Assembly: GCA_045576335.1 (NCBI GenBank)
Contig: JAZNGH010000018.1
Location: 1 to 44,203, forward strand
Source of the DNA: Scatosoma sp045576335
GTDB lineage: Bacteria > Bacillota > Clostridia > Christensenellales > Borkfalkiaceae
Reading direction: 5' to 3'
DNA length: 44,203 bases
The translations under genes and the position numbers were made by a program. The notes below the pieces were generated by a model, which made no database searches, had not been told where the DNA came from, and was given only the letters and a program-made list of their open reading frames with translations. Below, piece by piece: positions 21,228 to 31,135 of this stretch; the first letter of the stretch is position 1; each line of letters opens with the position of its first letter.

Positions 21228-22159
21228 TGGCAAAGCAAAAAAACAACTCCAACAGCGTGGGAAAGCGTATGCGTAAATACTGGATTTATTACGCAATGTT
21301 TATCCCCGGCGCAATCTTTTTGGTGTTGTTCAACTACGTGCCTATGGCGGGCTTGGTGCTGGCGTTTAAGGATTTTTGGCCCAAATACGGTATGTTTAAC
21401 AGCCCGTGGGTGGATCCCGTTTTCAAGCATTTCACGACGCTGTTCGAGGACGTGTATTTTTGGACTTCCGTAAAAAATACCATTTTCATTTCGCTATTGC
21501 GCTTTATCGTGACCTTTCCCTCGACGATTATCATTGCGTTATTGTTCAACGAATTGCGCTCGCGTCGGTTTTCGCGGTTCGTGCAAACGGTGATGTTCTT
21601 GCCCTATTTCATTTCTTGGGTCATTATCGCGGGTATCGCAAAGCGTATTTTCGGCTTGGACGGTATGGTGAACAGTTTGCTTAACGGTTTGGGCGCGGAA
21701 AGCGTTAAGTTCTTCACGGACGACGTGCCGTTTATGATTTTGCTGATTTTACTCGATTTGTGGAAAGGCGTGGGCTACGGTATGATATTATACCTTGCCT
21801 CTATGTCTGCAATCGACCAAGAGCTGTACGACGCGGTGGAGATTGACGGCGGCAACCGCTTGACGAAAATGCTCGCCGTTACCCTGCCTGGGTTGAAGCT
21901 GCTGATTTCTATGCAGCTCGTTATGTCCTTCTCGGGCATACTCAACGGCGGGTTTGACCAAATTTACAATATGTATTCCGTACCCGTGTACGACGTCGCG
22001 GATATTTTGGATACGTATTTGTTCCGCGTCAGCTTCGGCGAGGAGCAAAACCATTCGTTGTCTACGGCGGTGGGCTTGTTCAAATCGGTAATCGGGTTCG
22101 TCTTGATTGTTGCGGCGAATAAAATTTCCGACAAAATCAACGGGGAGAGTGTACTGTAA
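21227..22159 (+). CDS. sugar ABC transporter permease, LplB type
   Basis: 310 residues; ATG overlaps the previous stop (TGATG). A basic N-terminus precedes six membrane helices (first: YWIYYAMFIPGAIFLVLFNY). The EAA loop that docks the ATPase is ELYDAVEIDGGNRLTKMLAV near residue 205. This is the MalF-like half of a CUT1 importer for oligosaccharides, adjoining its partner with a one-base overlap. No ATPase gene is present; a shared MsmK/MsmX-type ATPase elsewhere is usual for this family. Confidence 0.92.
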   Translation: MAKQKNNSNSVGKRMRKYWIYYAMFIPGAIFLVLFNYVPMAGLVLAFKDFWPKYGMFNSPWVDPVFKHFTTLFEDVYFWTSVKNTIFISLLRFIVTFPSTIIIALLFNELRSRRFSRFVQTVMFLPYFISWVIIAGIAKRIFGLDGMVNSLLNGLGAESVKFFTDDVPFMILLILLDLWKGVGYGMILYLASMSAIDQELYDAVEIDGGNRLTKMLAVTLPGLKLLISMQLVMSFSGILNGGFDQIYNMYSVPVYDVADILDTYLFRVSFGEEQNHSLSTAVGLFKSVIGFVLIVAANKISDKINGESVL

Positions 22160-23037
22160 TGGCGAAAGTGAAAAAATTACACGCCGCCAACGGCGTAGAC
22201 GTATGTATCGTTATATTCTTCTCCCTGTTCGTGCTCCTGTCGCTCGTGCCTATGTTCAACATTTTATCGTTGTCCATTTCGGACGAGTACGCGGTGCTCG
22301 CGTCGCCTGGAATGATTTTTCCCGATTTTTCGCATATCAGCCTGATTGCCTATAAAGCGGTCATATCCAGCACGGCGATTTATCGGAGCTTGCTCGTTTC
22401 CCTGCTCGTGGTGGCGGTTACGACCTTTATTCATATGGCGTTGACGCTTATGGTCGGGTTTGCCGTTTCCAACGCCGCGTTACCGGGGCGCAAGGCAATG
22501 ATGCTGTTCGTGCTGTTCACGGTGCTTTTTAGCGGCGGGCTTATGCCCACCTATTTGACGCTTTCCTCTTACGGATTGATCGATACCTTTTGGGTGCTGG
22601 TATTGCCCAACGCTGTCAACGGGTACAACGTAATTTTGATAAAAAACCATATCGCTAACATACCCAAGGGCTTGTTGGAGGCAGCGGAAATAGACGGAGC
22701 AAATCCCTTTACCGTGTTTATCAAAATCATTTTGCCGCTTTGTATTCCCGTCGTGGCGACGCTTAGTATGTTCTGTGCAATCGGGAAATGGAACGATTGG
22801 TCGTCGGCGTATATCTATATTTACGACGCGACGTGGTTAAAGCCTTTCCAAAACGTGTTACAGGATTTAATCGTCAATCCCGACACCTCTAATGCAGAGG
22901 GAATGGATTTGTCGCACTTTGGCGTAGCATTCCAAAACGCGTTGATCGTAATCGGCTTGGTGCCTATCGTGGTTTTGTACCTGTTCACACAGAAATATTT
23001 GACCAAGGGCTTGTTTATCGGCTCGGTCAAGGGATAA
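22159..23037 (+). CDS. sugar ABC transporter permease, LplC/YtcP type
   Basis: 292 residues, with the start overlapping the previous stop by one base (TAATG). Six membrane helices begin with VCIVIFFSLFVLLSLVPMFN. The EAA loop is LLEAAEIDGANPFTVFIKII near residue 175, and the protein ends in the family-typical QKYLTKGLFIGSVKG. It forms the MalG-like half of the importer with the preceding gene. Confidence 0.92.
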   Translation: MAKVKKLHAANGVDVCIVIFFSLFVLLSLVPMFNILSLSISDEYAVLASPGMIFPDFSHISLIAYKAVISSTAIYRSLLVSLLVVAVTTFIHMALTLMVGFAVSNAALPGRKAMMLFVLFTVLFSGGLMPTYLTLSSYGLIDTFWVLVLPNAVNGYNVILIKNHIANIPKGLLEAAEIDGANPFTVFIKIILPLCIPVVATLSMFCAIGKWNDWSSAYIYIYDATWLKPFQNVLQDLIVNPDTSNAEGMDLSHFGVAFQNALIVIGLVPIVVLYLFTQKYLTKGLFIGSVKG

Positions 23038-23087
23038 GAAACAAACTCCAAACGGAGCGAAAATATATAAAAACGGAGGATTATAAG

Positions 23088-24728
23088 ATGAAAAAAATAA
23101 ACAAATGCTTATCTTTGTTGTTTGGGGCAGCGTTTGCGGCGAGTAGCTTTGCGGCGTGCGGCGGTACGCCCGCGGGCGGCGGGATCGAATACGATTTTAC
23201 CGTATCCGACACGACGCTGGAATACACCTTTTTCTCGCCCAACTGGAACAACCTGCCCACCGAAAACGACAAGGTATTGAAATCGTTGGAGGAAAAGTTC
23301 AATATCAAAATCAAAATGATAGGCGCGACTTCGACCAACTGGCAGCAACGCCTTTCCAACTTGGTTGCGGACAACGAAACGCCCGATTTGTTCTTCATCC
23401 TGCCCAACACCTCGACGATGACCGACTATATCAAAAAGGAAGTCGTCGTGGATTTAGACGCGTTTATCGAGCACGCGGGCACGGAATTGTCGGGCTTGGA
23501 CGCGGTGCTCAACGCCGAGCAGTACGGTGAAAACGTGCTCATCAACGGCAAAAACTATTTCCTGCCCCAAAGCGTGGGCACGACCAGCCGCGTTCTGCTC
23601 ATCAGAAAGGACTGGATGAAGGCTTGGAACGAAGCGGCGACGACGGAGGGCGGCAGAGGCTTGACGGGCGAGGACGTATACGACGAGCCCGACACCCTTT
23701 CCGAGTTTACCTCTATGCTCACCTATTTCCATACGGCGAACTTGGGCACGGGTAAAAAGACCTACGGTATGGCAATGAATCCCGAGTTCGATTTCTACAA
23801 GGATTTTATGGCGACCTTTGGCGTGAAAGCCGATTACTACACGGACGAAAACGGTGATTACCAGCTTTCCGCACTCACCGAGCAGTACGACGATTTTATT
23901 AAATGGTATGCAGACGGCGACGGCACGTACTTGTATCCCGAATTTTATTCGGCGACCGAATCGGAAATGATTGAAACCTTCAACAGAGGGCAAACGGGCG
24001 CGATTTTGTCCAACGGCGACACTATGATTGACGGTCTGCTCCGTAGCGTAGAGGTGCTCAACCCCGGTAAGGAGCTTGACGAGCTTGTTACTATGCTTGC
24101 TCCGCCCGACAGCGACGACGGCGCGTACGACGGCGGCTTTAAGAGCTTCAACTTCTACTGGGGCGGTTGGTGCGTATCGGCTGACGCAAAAGAGCCTATG
24201 CGCCTTGTGAAAATGCTGGATTATCTGTACAGCCAAGAGGGGCAAAAGCTCATGGTGCACGGCGTGAAGGACGTGCATTATACGGAAGCGGACGGCGTGA
24301 TTACGCCCAGCTACGAAGGTAGAAACAACGACGGCGGCACGCAATGCTGGTCGAATAAAGGGGACGGCACGACGGGCGGCTTACTCGGTAGATACAACGT
24401 AGGCTCACAGCTGATCCCTTGCCCGTTCAAGGTAGAAAACGGTAAGCTCGTGGAAAACTATCCCGTAGAAACCTCGGCGTATCCCACCTATCAAACGCTT
24501 GCGCGACAGCTCACGGCGCAAAATTCCGTACAGGGCGGCTTGAATAAGATTATCGCCGACCCCGACCTCAACGGCTATAACACCAAGATTATGGACGCAA
24601 TCGAGCAGTACACCCTTTCGAGAATTTCGGGTACGGCAAAGCAGGAAGCGTTGGATTTGTTGAACAGCCGTTTGACGAGCTATAAATTAGATAAAGTATT
24701 GCAATACTTAAACGAAAAAATGAAATAA
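23088..24728 (+). CDS. extracellular sugar-binding lipoprotein of the ABC importer
   Basis: 546 residues, ATG after GGAGG. The signal peptide has lipobox FAAC (Cys24), followed by a Gly-rich linker. The mature part is a large type-1 solute-binding protein as in LplA families (NWNNLPTENDKVLKSLEEKF, then DLFFILPNTSTMTDYIKKEV and VDLDAFI), with many aromatic residues for sugar stacking. It lies directly downstream of the two permeases, completing the importer. The ligand is probably an oligosaccharide released by the surface enzymes. Confidence 0.9.
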   Translation: MKKINKCLSLLFGAAFAASSFAACGGTPAGGGIEYDFTVSDTTLEYTFFSPNWNNLPTENDKVLKSLEEKFNIKIKMIGATSTNWQQRLSNLVADNETPDLFFILPNTSTMTDYIKKEVVVDLDAFIEHAGTELSGLDAVLNAEQYGENVLINGKNYFLPQSVGTTSRVLLIRKDWMKAWNEAATTEGGRGLTGEDVYDEPDTLSEFTSMLTYFHTANLGTGKKTYGMAMNPEFDFYKDFMATFGVKADYYTDENGDYQLSALTEQYDDFIKWYADGDGTYLYPEFYSATESEMIETFNRGQTGAILSNGDTMIDGLLRSVEVLNPGKELDELVTMLAPPDSDDGAYDGGFKSFNFYWGGWCVSADAKEPMRLVKMLDYLYSQEGQKLMVHGVKDVHYTEADGVITPSYEGRNNDGGTQCWSNKGDGTTGGLLGRYNVGSQLIPCPFKVENGKLVENYPVETSAYPTYQTLARQLTAQNSVQGGLNKIIADPDLNGYNTKIMDAIEQYTLSRISGTAKQEALDLLNSRLTSYKLDKVLQYLNEKMK

Positions 24729-24743
24729 GCAGGAGTAAATTTT

Positions 24744-26024
24744 ATGGTTAAGGTAGTATTGATTTCCTACGGAAACAGAGTGAGATGCTATTCTCAATTC
24801 GTGGCAAAGCGCGACGACGCGAAAATCGTTGCCGTGGTCGAGCCTAACGAACACAGACGCAATCTTGCGAAAAAGGATTTCAACTTGGACGAAAAGGATT
24901 GCTACGCGTGCTTGGACGATATGCTCGCCAAGGGCAAAATCGCCGATTGCGCGATCAACGGCACGATGGACCAGTTCCATTACGAAACGACGATGCCCCT
25001 TTTAGAGCAAGGCTATCACGTGCTTTTGGAAAAGCCCGTGACGAGCAATAAGCAGGAGCTTCTTAATTTACAGGCAACGGCGCAAGAAAAGGGCGTGCAT
25101 TTGATGATTTGCCACCTTTTGCGCTATACGCCCTTCTACGGAAAAATCAAGGAGCTTATCGAAGAGGGCAAAATGGGCGAGATTATGTCCATTATGGCGA
25201 GCGAAAACGTAGCCGTTATCCATTCTTCGAGTGCGTTTATCCGCGGGAAGTGGAGAAAGGAAGCGGAGTGCGGGTCCAGCCTTTTGATGGCGAAATGCTG
25301 TCACGATTTGGACTATTTGTGCTGGCTCAACAACAAGACGAAGCCCCTTTACGTGTCCTCGTTCGGCGGCAGGGACTTTTTGACGGAAGAGAAAGCTCCC
25401 GAGGGGGCAGGTACGCGTTGTTTGGTCGATTGCCCCGCACAGGTCGAGGGAAAATGTCAATGGTCTGCGTATAAGGATTACGTGAAAAACGAGTTCTTCA
25501 ACTACTACGCGTTTGAAACGATCGATAAGGATTTGGATAAGATAAGCGTATGCGAGCGTATCAAATCCTTACAGACGGATAATTCCCACGGCACTTGCGC
25601 GTTCAAGAGCGATATGGACCTCGTAGACCATCAAATGGTGAATATCAAATTCGAAAACGGCAGTACGGCGGCACTCAATATGACGCTCGGCGCGTACAGA
25701 CCGGGGCGCGATATCCACATTTTGGGTACGAAAGGGGAAATTCAAGGCTATCTTGAAAGCAACAAATTCTACTACCGTCAATTTGACGAAGTAAGCGGCT
25801 TCTACACCGAAGAGGTGTTCGACTTTAACGAGCTGGATTGCGTGCATTACGGCCACATGGGCGGCGACGGATTGCTCGTGGACGATTTTATCAAAATCGT
25901 TTCGGGTGAAACGCCCTCGATTGCGTACACGACGATTAACGACTCCGTAAACGGGCATTTGTGCGTATACGCCGCAGACGAGGCGAGAAAGACGAACAAG
26001 GTCGTTAAAGTAGAGAGTATTTAA
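24744..26024 (+). CDS. Gfo/Idh/MocA-family oxidoreductase
   Basis: 426 residues with a short gap to the previous gene. The N-terminal Rossmann part (VVLISYGNRVRCYSQFV, ending in the nicotinamide-site EKP of HVLLEKPVTSN near residue 98) binds NAD(P). The C-terminal beta-sheet domain includes KCCHDLDYLCW, the H-x2-D-x3-W-like catalytic helix, and GSTAALNMTLGAY. An insert (about 215-240) has three cysteines (TRCLVDCPAQVEGKCQW), common in the longer branch of this family. These enzymes oxidise or reduce sugars and sugar acids. The actual substrate is unknown, but operon position ties it to the imported glycan. Confidence 0.88.
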   Translation: MVKVVLISYGNRVRCYSQFVAKRDDAKIVAVVEPNEHRRNLAKKDFNLDEKDCYACLDDMLAKGKIADCAINGTMDQFHYETTMPLLEQGYHVLLEKPVTSNKQELLNLQATAQEKGVHLMICHLLRYTPFYGKIKELIEEGKMGEIMSIMASENVAVIHSSSAFIRGKWRKEAECGSSLLMAKCCHDLDYLCWLNNKTKPLYVSSFGGRDFLTEEKAPEGAGTRCLVDCPAQVEGKCQWSAYKDYVKNEFFNYYAFETIDKDLDKISVCERIKSLQTDNSHGTCAFKSDMDLVDHQMVNIKFENGSTAALNMTLGAYRPGRDIHILGTKGEIQGYLESNKFYYRQFDEVSGFYTEEVFDFNELDCVHYGHMGGDGLLVDDFIKIVSGETPSIAYTTINDSVNGHLCVYAADEARKTNKVVKVESI

Positions 26025-26034
26025 GGCAGTAACG

Positions 26035-26065
26035 CGCCGCCGCGGCATTGCTCGCCGCGGCGGCG
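26035..26065 (+). promoter_or_regulatory. GC-only 12-bp hairpin between operon genes
   Basis: CGCCGCCGCGGC (26035-26046), loop ATTGCTC, GCCGCGGCGGCG (26054-26065). There is no T-run, so it is more likely an RNA-stability or processing element than a terminator. Confidence 0.6.
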
Positions 26066-26092
26066 TGAGAAATCAAAAAAGGAGGGAGCAAA

Positions 26093-29000
26093 ATGAGCAA
26101 AACAAGAAAATGGCTGTTGGCTGTTTTGAGCTGTATGCTTGCAATCGTGACGGGCTTTGCGGTTGCATTGAGCATAAAACCGCCAACGAAGGTGACCGCG
26201 GAAGAACCGACGGAAACCGTCGTGGACTTCCAAGAGTCAACGGACGCAAACGACTTCAAAAAGGTCGCGGGTGACACTTGGACGGTTAGCAACGGGGTAT
26301 ATAATTCGACGACTTACGGTCGTATGTATTATAACGTTGCAATCCCTACGACGGCTACGCGGGTAATTTCCTTTGATATGTACTTACCCACCAACGCGCA
26401 ACCCAGCTTTACGTTGGTCAACGCAAGCGTAATTGCTACGACGACCACGTTACAAGATGTGGGCTCGGGCGTGGGTATTACTGTGAGCAGTACGACCAAT
26501 GCTTGGTTATGTAGCCAACCGTCGGCAATACAAGGAAGTGGGTATCTTGCAAGTAAATCTTGGGATTTTACACAATACTACGGCACGACGAGCAGATGGG
26601 AAATCACCATCGTCAATAAAAATATTTCCTTTGCTATCAACGGAAAAACGGTATTTTCCGCGGCGACGGTAAAGACGGCTTTGGAAACCAAGAGTATCAC
26701 CGTGGAAGATACGGTGTATTTTGCGTTTTGTGCAAACGGCAAAACGGGCGTGCAAATGGACAATTTGACGATACGCAATTATATCGCGGGTATTCCCACG
26801 ATTTCGTCCTTTGACAACCTTGACAAGCTCGGAGGCTTGCACGGCGGTTACGGCGGCGCGCAAGCAATCACTTGGGGCGACGATATCAAGGACGCGGCAA
26901 ACGGCAGCGCGCTCCGTAGCGTATTGTATGAAACCAAAGCGGGCAACAACAATCGCGGATACGATTTGACGGGTATGGATTATTTCTCCTTTGCCGTCAA
27001 CAATCAAACGGGCGTGGAGGTCAAATTCCTCGTAGACTTTATCGAGGGTAGCAGTCGGGATATCAACGGCAATGCGACGGACTCCTACGGCAGAACGTGG
27101 TCGGCGGCGGAGAGTATGCCCTACTATTTGGAAAGCGAAAGCAGCGTAGAGGGCGGCTTAATCGTAGCCTACAACGCAAACCGCGGCACGATGGCTGTTC
27201 CCGCGGGCTTCAACGGCAGATTGGTCATTCCCACGACCTCTTTTGAGATTGTGTATTGGAGCGCGAATACGAATAAAAACCTGCTCTTCAACGACGACGC
27301 AAACGCAATGCCCGTTGGGTATTTGAAATGGTTGGACGTTACGTATATTAAAGAAAATACGCCCAGCGAGAGCGGTTCGCTCGTAATCAGCGAGCCTCAA
27401 ATTTACGGCGATTATATTCCCGCCGTGGCAAATTCGGCAAACCGCGTAATCAACGCGATTGCGGATATCGGCACGGTAACGCTTGCAAGCGAGAAGCAAA
27501 TCGCGTTTGCGCGTAAGTGGTACGACGCGCTTTCTCAAACGGAACAAGCGAGCGTGACGAATTACGCGGCGTTGACGGCGGCGGAAACGGCGTTTGCGGC
27601 GTTGGAGGATAACAGCGCGGCAATCGTCGGCGCGAACGGCAAAGATTTCACGGGCACGGGCGGCGTAGCATTTAGCACGTTGTTCGAGGATTCTCCCTCC
27701 ACGGTGTCCGCGTGGATTAAAGTAGGCAGAAGTGTAACGGACGAAACGCACGTAGGTACGGTGATCGGCAATATGGGCAGAACGGGTAGCGAGCCGATTG
27801 ACGCGAGCAACGCGTTCTCTATGGAAATCACGAGAAACGGTAGCCCCAAATTCGAATGGCGCGTTTCGCGTACGGCAAAAAGCGTATTCCTCGTAGACGG
27901 CGTGGACGTACGCACGGGCTCGTGGCTGCACCTCGCGTTCACGAGAGATACGCAAAACAATAAAATCACCTGCTACGTAAACGGCGTGGCGGTGGCGTCG
28001 CAATCGGCGTCCATTTCGGACCTTGCGGATATTTCCTTTATCAACCCCGTTATGATCGGCAGCGACTACACCGACGATGCTATCCACGCGCTCGGTTACA
28101 CGCCCGATTTCAACGGTAAAATAGCGGACGCGCGCGTGTATTCGAAAACGCTGACCGCGGCAGAAGTGGCGGCGGACGCACAGGGCGAGCTTCAAAACGG
28201 CTTGCTTGGCGCGGTACGCTTTATCAGCGGTGAAAGCGAGGAATATTACGACGACGCAAGCGTTGCCAACGCAACGGACGCGTTCGGTTGGAAAGAAGCG
28301 AGCATCGAGGACTTGAACTTGGGCGCGTATACGTTTGCGGTCATTCCCGATACGCAAATGCTGTTCTCCAAGGCAAAGGATTCAAGCGGTAACGATTTGT
28401 ACACGTCGGGCTATAATATCGCGGATAACGTTTTGTATAAAAACGCAAAATGGCTCGTGGAAAACAAGGACACACTGAACTTGCAATTCGTAATGCACGT
28501 AGGCGACTTGACGGACAGCTTGAATTACGATTCTTGGGCAACCAAGGGCGCGGCGGAGCTGTATTACGGCTTGGAGAGTATGGACGTACTCACCGACGCG
28601 GGTATTCCTTGGTCGTTGTCGAGAGGTAATCACGACGCGGGCTGGGCGACCGATAGACTTGCATACTGGGACAGCGGCTTTGCAAACGTCGAATTAAACG
28701 GCGTGAGCTATACCTCTACGGGCTATTCGGGCGCGGTATACGGGCAAGGCTCGGAGCGTATCGCGGGCTTGAAAACCTCGGGCGCGATTGCCGATTTCGG
28801 CACTATGACCGCGGCGGATATGCGTAACACCTATTACACGTTTACCGCGGGCGAGCAAAACTGGCTGGTGCTTGCGCTTGATTTAGAGCCTACGGACGAC
28901 GAAATCGCTTGGGCGAAAACGGTGGTGGAGGCGCACGCGGATTATCGCGTGATCGTCACCACGCACGCGTATATGAAAGCAAACGGCGGTTTTATGACGA

Positions 29001-30937
29001 GCGTTATGACCTCAAACGGCGACTCGCATAACAGTGGTCAGGAGCTTTGGGACGAATTTGTTAGTCAGTATTCGAATATCGTTATGGTATTGAGCGGACA
29101 TTCGAGCGGGGAGAACGTGGTACACCGCCAGCTCGTCGGCGCGAACGGCAACGTAATTCAAAACTTTATGATTGACTATTCGCAACACGAATTCTGTGGC
29201 AATAAGCAAACGGGCGTGTTTGCGCTTCTCGGCGTTTCCGAGGACGGCAAATCTATGTACGTGAACTACTATTCGGCGACCGAAAGCAAGCTGTTTAGAA
29301 GTATCAATCAATTCGAGGTAAGCCTCGGCGAGCTGATTGAAACGGAAAGCTCGTTCCCCACGGAAGAGGACGGCGATATCTACTTAATGGCACAGCACAC
29401 CGCGTATGCAAACGCGGGTACGGGCAATGGCAAAGACCCGAACAATTACGGTATATGGGATAACAGTAGTTTAGGCTTGCTGATTTCCAAAGACGTAATT
29501 TATTACCGCGAACAATGGGTGCCGCAATCGGTGAGCTTGGACGTAGATACGGACGGTATTTTCAAATGGGACAGCGATAGTCATTTGACTGCTCCTACAG
29601 CTACGGACGTAATGAATATAGCGGTATTCGTAACGCGGGCAAGCGACGGATTGACGAGAAAGGTATTCCCCGCCGCGGACTACGGCGCAGAGTTCTACAC
29701 CGCTACGGCGCAAAAGCTTTCGTTGGGCGAGGCTGGCGATATTGCCGTAAGCGCGGGCGATAGAATTACGTTGAGCTATTATTGTAGTTCTCAAAACGGC
29801 AAATGGCGCGGCGCGCGTTTCGACGGTACGGTGTACGATACGGCTGGTATGGCGTTGAAACAGTACGAGTTTGCAGTCGATGGTACGACTACAAACGAAA
29901 CGTTTGAGGGCTTGTACAACGCGGGCTATAACGGCTTGATGGCGGACGGCACGGCTTCAACGGGCAAGAACTATAACGGCTGGTCTATCGGTTACTGGAC
30001 GTATACGGGCGGCGCGACCTCTTTCTACAAATACACGGTAACGGTGGTCGACGAGGCGGGCGCGACCCTGTTCACGGCGAAAGCGGGTGCACAAGTACAG
30101 CTTCCCGTGCTCAACAGAGAGGGCTACGAATTTAACGGCTACGACGTAAACGGAACGGCGTACGCGGCGGGCGCGAATATCGCGCTTACGGCAAACACGA
30201 CGGTTACGGCGAAGTTTGAAAAAATCGTCGGCGTGAAGATTTACGACACGGACGGAAACGTTGCGCTTGAAAAGGAAAACGGCTTCACGGGCGCGTTGCC
30301 CACGTTACAGCGTAGCGGTCACGCGTTCCTTGGGTATCTCGTAGACGGCAAGCTGTATCAAGCGGGCTACGAATACACGGGCGAGGAAACGAGCGTGCAG
30401 GCGGTGTTTATCGAGTTTGCAATGATGAACGGCGCGTCCATGCGCGTAACCGACCCGACGGGTATGCGCTTTACGACGGTGGTCGATAACGGTATCGTAA
30501 CGTTGCTTGGCAGAGAGAACTTTGCGTTCGGCACGCTGATTGCACACGCGGACGATATCTTGACGGACGGCGTAGTGGATTATACCAAGCTCACCGTGGA
30601 AGCGGACGTGCAGAAGCTGGATATTGCAAGCACGGTACAAAGCGAGCTGGGCGATATGCTCGTATTCAACGGCGTGATAGCGAAAATCAAGAGCAATCAC
30701 TTGGCTTGGAACTACGCGGCGCGCGCGTATATGACGGTGACGTACGAGGGCGGCGCAACGGCTACGTTCTACGCAAGCGTTTCCGACGCTTCGCGTTCGG
30801 TTGCTTACGTTGCGGAGCAGGCGTACAACGACAGACGGGCGGTAGCCACGGGCGAATACGTAAACCTGACGGCAGACGGCGATTACAGCCGTTACACGGC
30901 GGACGAATTGACGCTGTTGCAGACTTATTTCGGTTAA
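26093..30937 (+). CDS. 1614-residue secreted multidomain metallophosphoesterase
   Basis: ATG after GGAGGGAG. Signal peptide at 1-33 (WLLAVLSCMLAIVTGFAVAL). Residues about 40-240 form a beta-sandwich of the laminin-G/DUF1080 type, and about 240-450 another beta domain. A LamG/concanavalin-like domain follows (about 519-690, SAWIKVGRS, GSWLHLAFTRDT, ADARVYSKTLTAAEV). The calcineurin-like phosphoesterase spans about 745-1080 with all metal ligands: D753, G804-D805, G845-N846-H847-D848, H958 and G1002-H1003, plus H1011. Two InlB/Flg_new-type repeats lie at about 1313-1440 (NREGYEFNGYDVNGTAY). A conserved C-terminal domain ends without any LPxTG or anchor. It probably removes phosphate or phosphodiester groups from surface-bound glycans; attachment is unclear. 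Confidence 0.85.
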   Translation: MSKTRKWLLAVLSCMLAIVTGFAVALSIKPPTKVTAEEPTETVVDFQESTDANDFKKVAGDTWTVSNGVYNSTTYGRMYYNVAIPTTATRVISFDMYLPTNAQPSFTLVNASVIATTTTLQDVGSGVGITVSSTTNAWLCSQPSAIQGSGYLASKSWDFTQYYGTTSRWEITIVNKNISFAINGKTVFSAATVKTALETKSITVEDTVYFAFCANGKTGVQMDNLTIRNYIAGIPTISSFDNLDKLGGLHGGYGGAQAITWGDDIKDAANGSALRSVLYETKAGNNNRGYDLTGMDYFSFAVNNQTGVEVKFLVDFIEGSSRDINGNATDSYGRTWSAAESMPYYLESESSVEGGLIVAYNANRGTMAVPAGFNGRLVIPTTSFEIVYWSANTNKNLLFNDDANAMPVGYLKWLDVTYIKENTPSESGSLVISEPQIYGDYIPAVANSANRVINAIADIGTVTLASEKQIAFARKWYDALSQTEQASVTNYAALTAAETAFAALEDNSAAIVGANGKDFTGTGGVAFSTLFEDSPSTVSAWIKVGRSVTDETHVGTVIGNMGRTGSEPIDASNAFSMEITRNGSPKFEWRVSRTAKSVFLVDGVDVRTGSWLHLAFTRDTQNNKITCYVNGVAVASQSASISDLADISFINPVMIGSDYTDDAIHALGYTPDFNGKIADARVYSKTLTAAEVAADAQGELQNGLLGAVRFISGESEEYYDDASVANATDAFGWKEASIEDLNLGAYTFAVIPDTQMLFSKAKDSSGNDLYTSGYNIADNVLYKNAKWLVENKDTLNLQFVMHVGDLTDSLNYDSWATKGAAELYYGLESMDVLTDAGIPWSLSRGNHDAGWATDRLAYWDSGFANVELNGVSYTSTGYSGAVYGQGSERIAGLKTSGAIADFGTMTAADMRNTYYTFTAGEQNWLVLALDLEPTDDEIAWAKTVVEAHADYRVIVTTHAYMKANGGFMTSVMTSNGDSHNSGQELWDEFVSQYSNIVMVLSGHSSGENVVHRQLVGANGNVIQNFMIDYSQHEFCGNKQTGVFALLGVSEDGKSMYVNYYSATESKLFRSINQFEVSLGELIETESSFPTEEDGDIYLMAQHTAYANAGTGNGKDPNNYGIWDNSSLGLLISKDVIYYREQWVPQSVSLDVDTDGIFKWDSDSHLTAPTATDVMNIAVFVTRASDGLTRKVFPAADYGAEFYTATAQKLSLGEAGDIAVSAGDRITLSYYCSSQNGKWRGARFDGTVYDTAGMALKQYEFAVDGTTTNETFEGLYNAGYNGLMADGTASTGKNYNGWSIGYWTYTGGATSFYKYTVTVVDEAGATLFTAKAGAQVQLPVLNREGYEFNGYDVNGTAYAAGANIALTANTTVTAKFEKIVGVKIYDTDGNVALEKENGFTGALPTLQRSGHAFLGYLVDGKLYQAGYEYTGEETSVQAVFIEFAMMNGASMRVTDPTGMRFTTVVDNGIVTLLGRENFAFGTLIAHADDILTDGVVDYTKLTVEADVQKLDIASTVQSELGDMLVFNGVIAKIKSNHLAWNYAARAYMTVTYEGGATATFYASVSDASRSVAYVAEQAYNDRRAVATGEYVNLTADGDYSRYTADELTLLQTYFG

Positions 30938-30952
30938 GGAGGGGAAAGGATA

Positions 30953-31090
30953 ATGAAAAAACAATATGAATTTTTGAAAATGACGGTTTGTTTGGTGTAT
31001 AACGACGTTATCACGACATCTACTCCCATTACCGAGCCACAGTACGGCACGGACGGTCAAGACGATTTCGGCTACGATTTCTGGGCGTAA
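30953..31090 (+). CDS. 45-residue acidic small protein closing the operon
   Basis: Too short for usual gene finders. ATG 30953 has a good ribosome site (GGAGGGGAAAGG) and starts 13 bases after the previous stop; a strong terminator follows its stop. It begins MKKQYEFLKMTVCLVYNDVI, has a TTSTP turn, and ends with an acidic aromatic tail (DGQDDFGYDFWA). Short MKKYE-x-V-TTS-type proteins with Asp/Tyr/Trp tails recur next to surface proteins in gut Clostridia, from memory; no function is known to me. Possibly a peptide product or a partner of the giant protein. Confidence 0.65.
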   Translation: MKKQYEFLKMTVCLVYNDVITTSTPITEPQYGTDGQDDFGYDFWA

Positions 31091-31097
31091 ATAATTT

Positions 31098-31135
31098 CCC
31101 GCCCCGCGTGAAAACGCGGGGCGGGTTATTTTTTT
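31098..31135 (+). terminator. terminator of the glycan-use operon
   Basis: CCCGCCCCGCGT (31098-31109), loop GAAA, ACGCGGGGCGGG (31114-31125), then TTATTTTTTT. A very strong 12-bp stem. Confidence 0.93.

Noticed and set aside
27158..28357. 399-residue minus-strand frame, and similar long antisense frames at 17061-18146, 23454-24344 and 30305-31060
   Set aside because: Shadows of GC-rich plus-strand genes: Arg/Val/His-rich composition and no family motifs.
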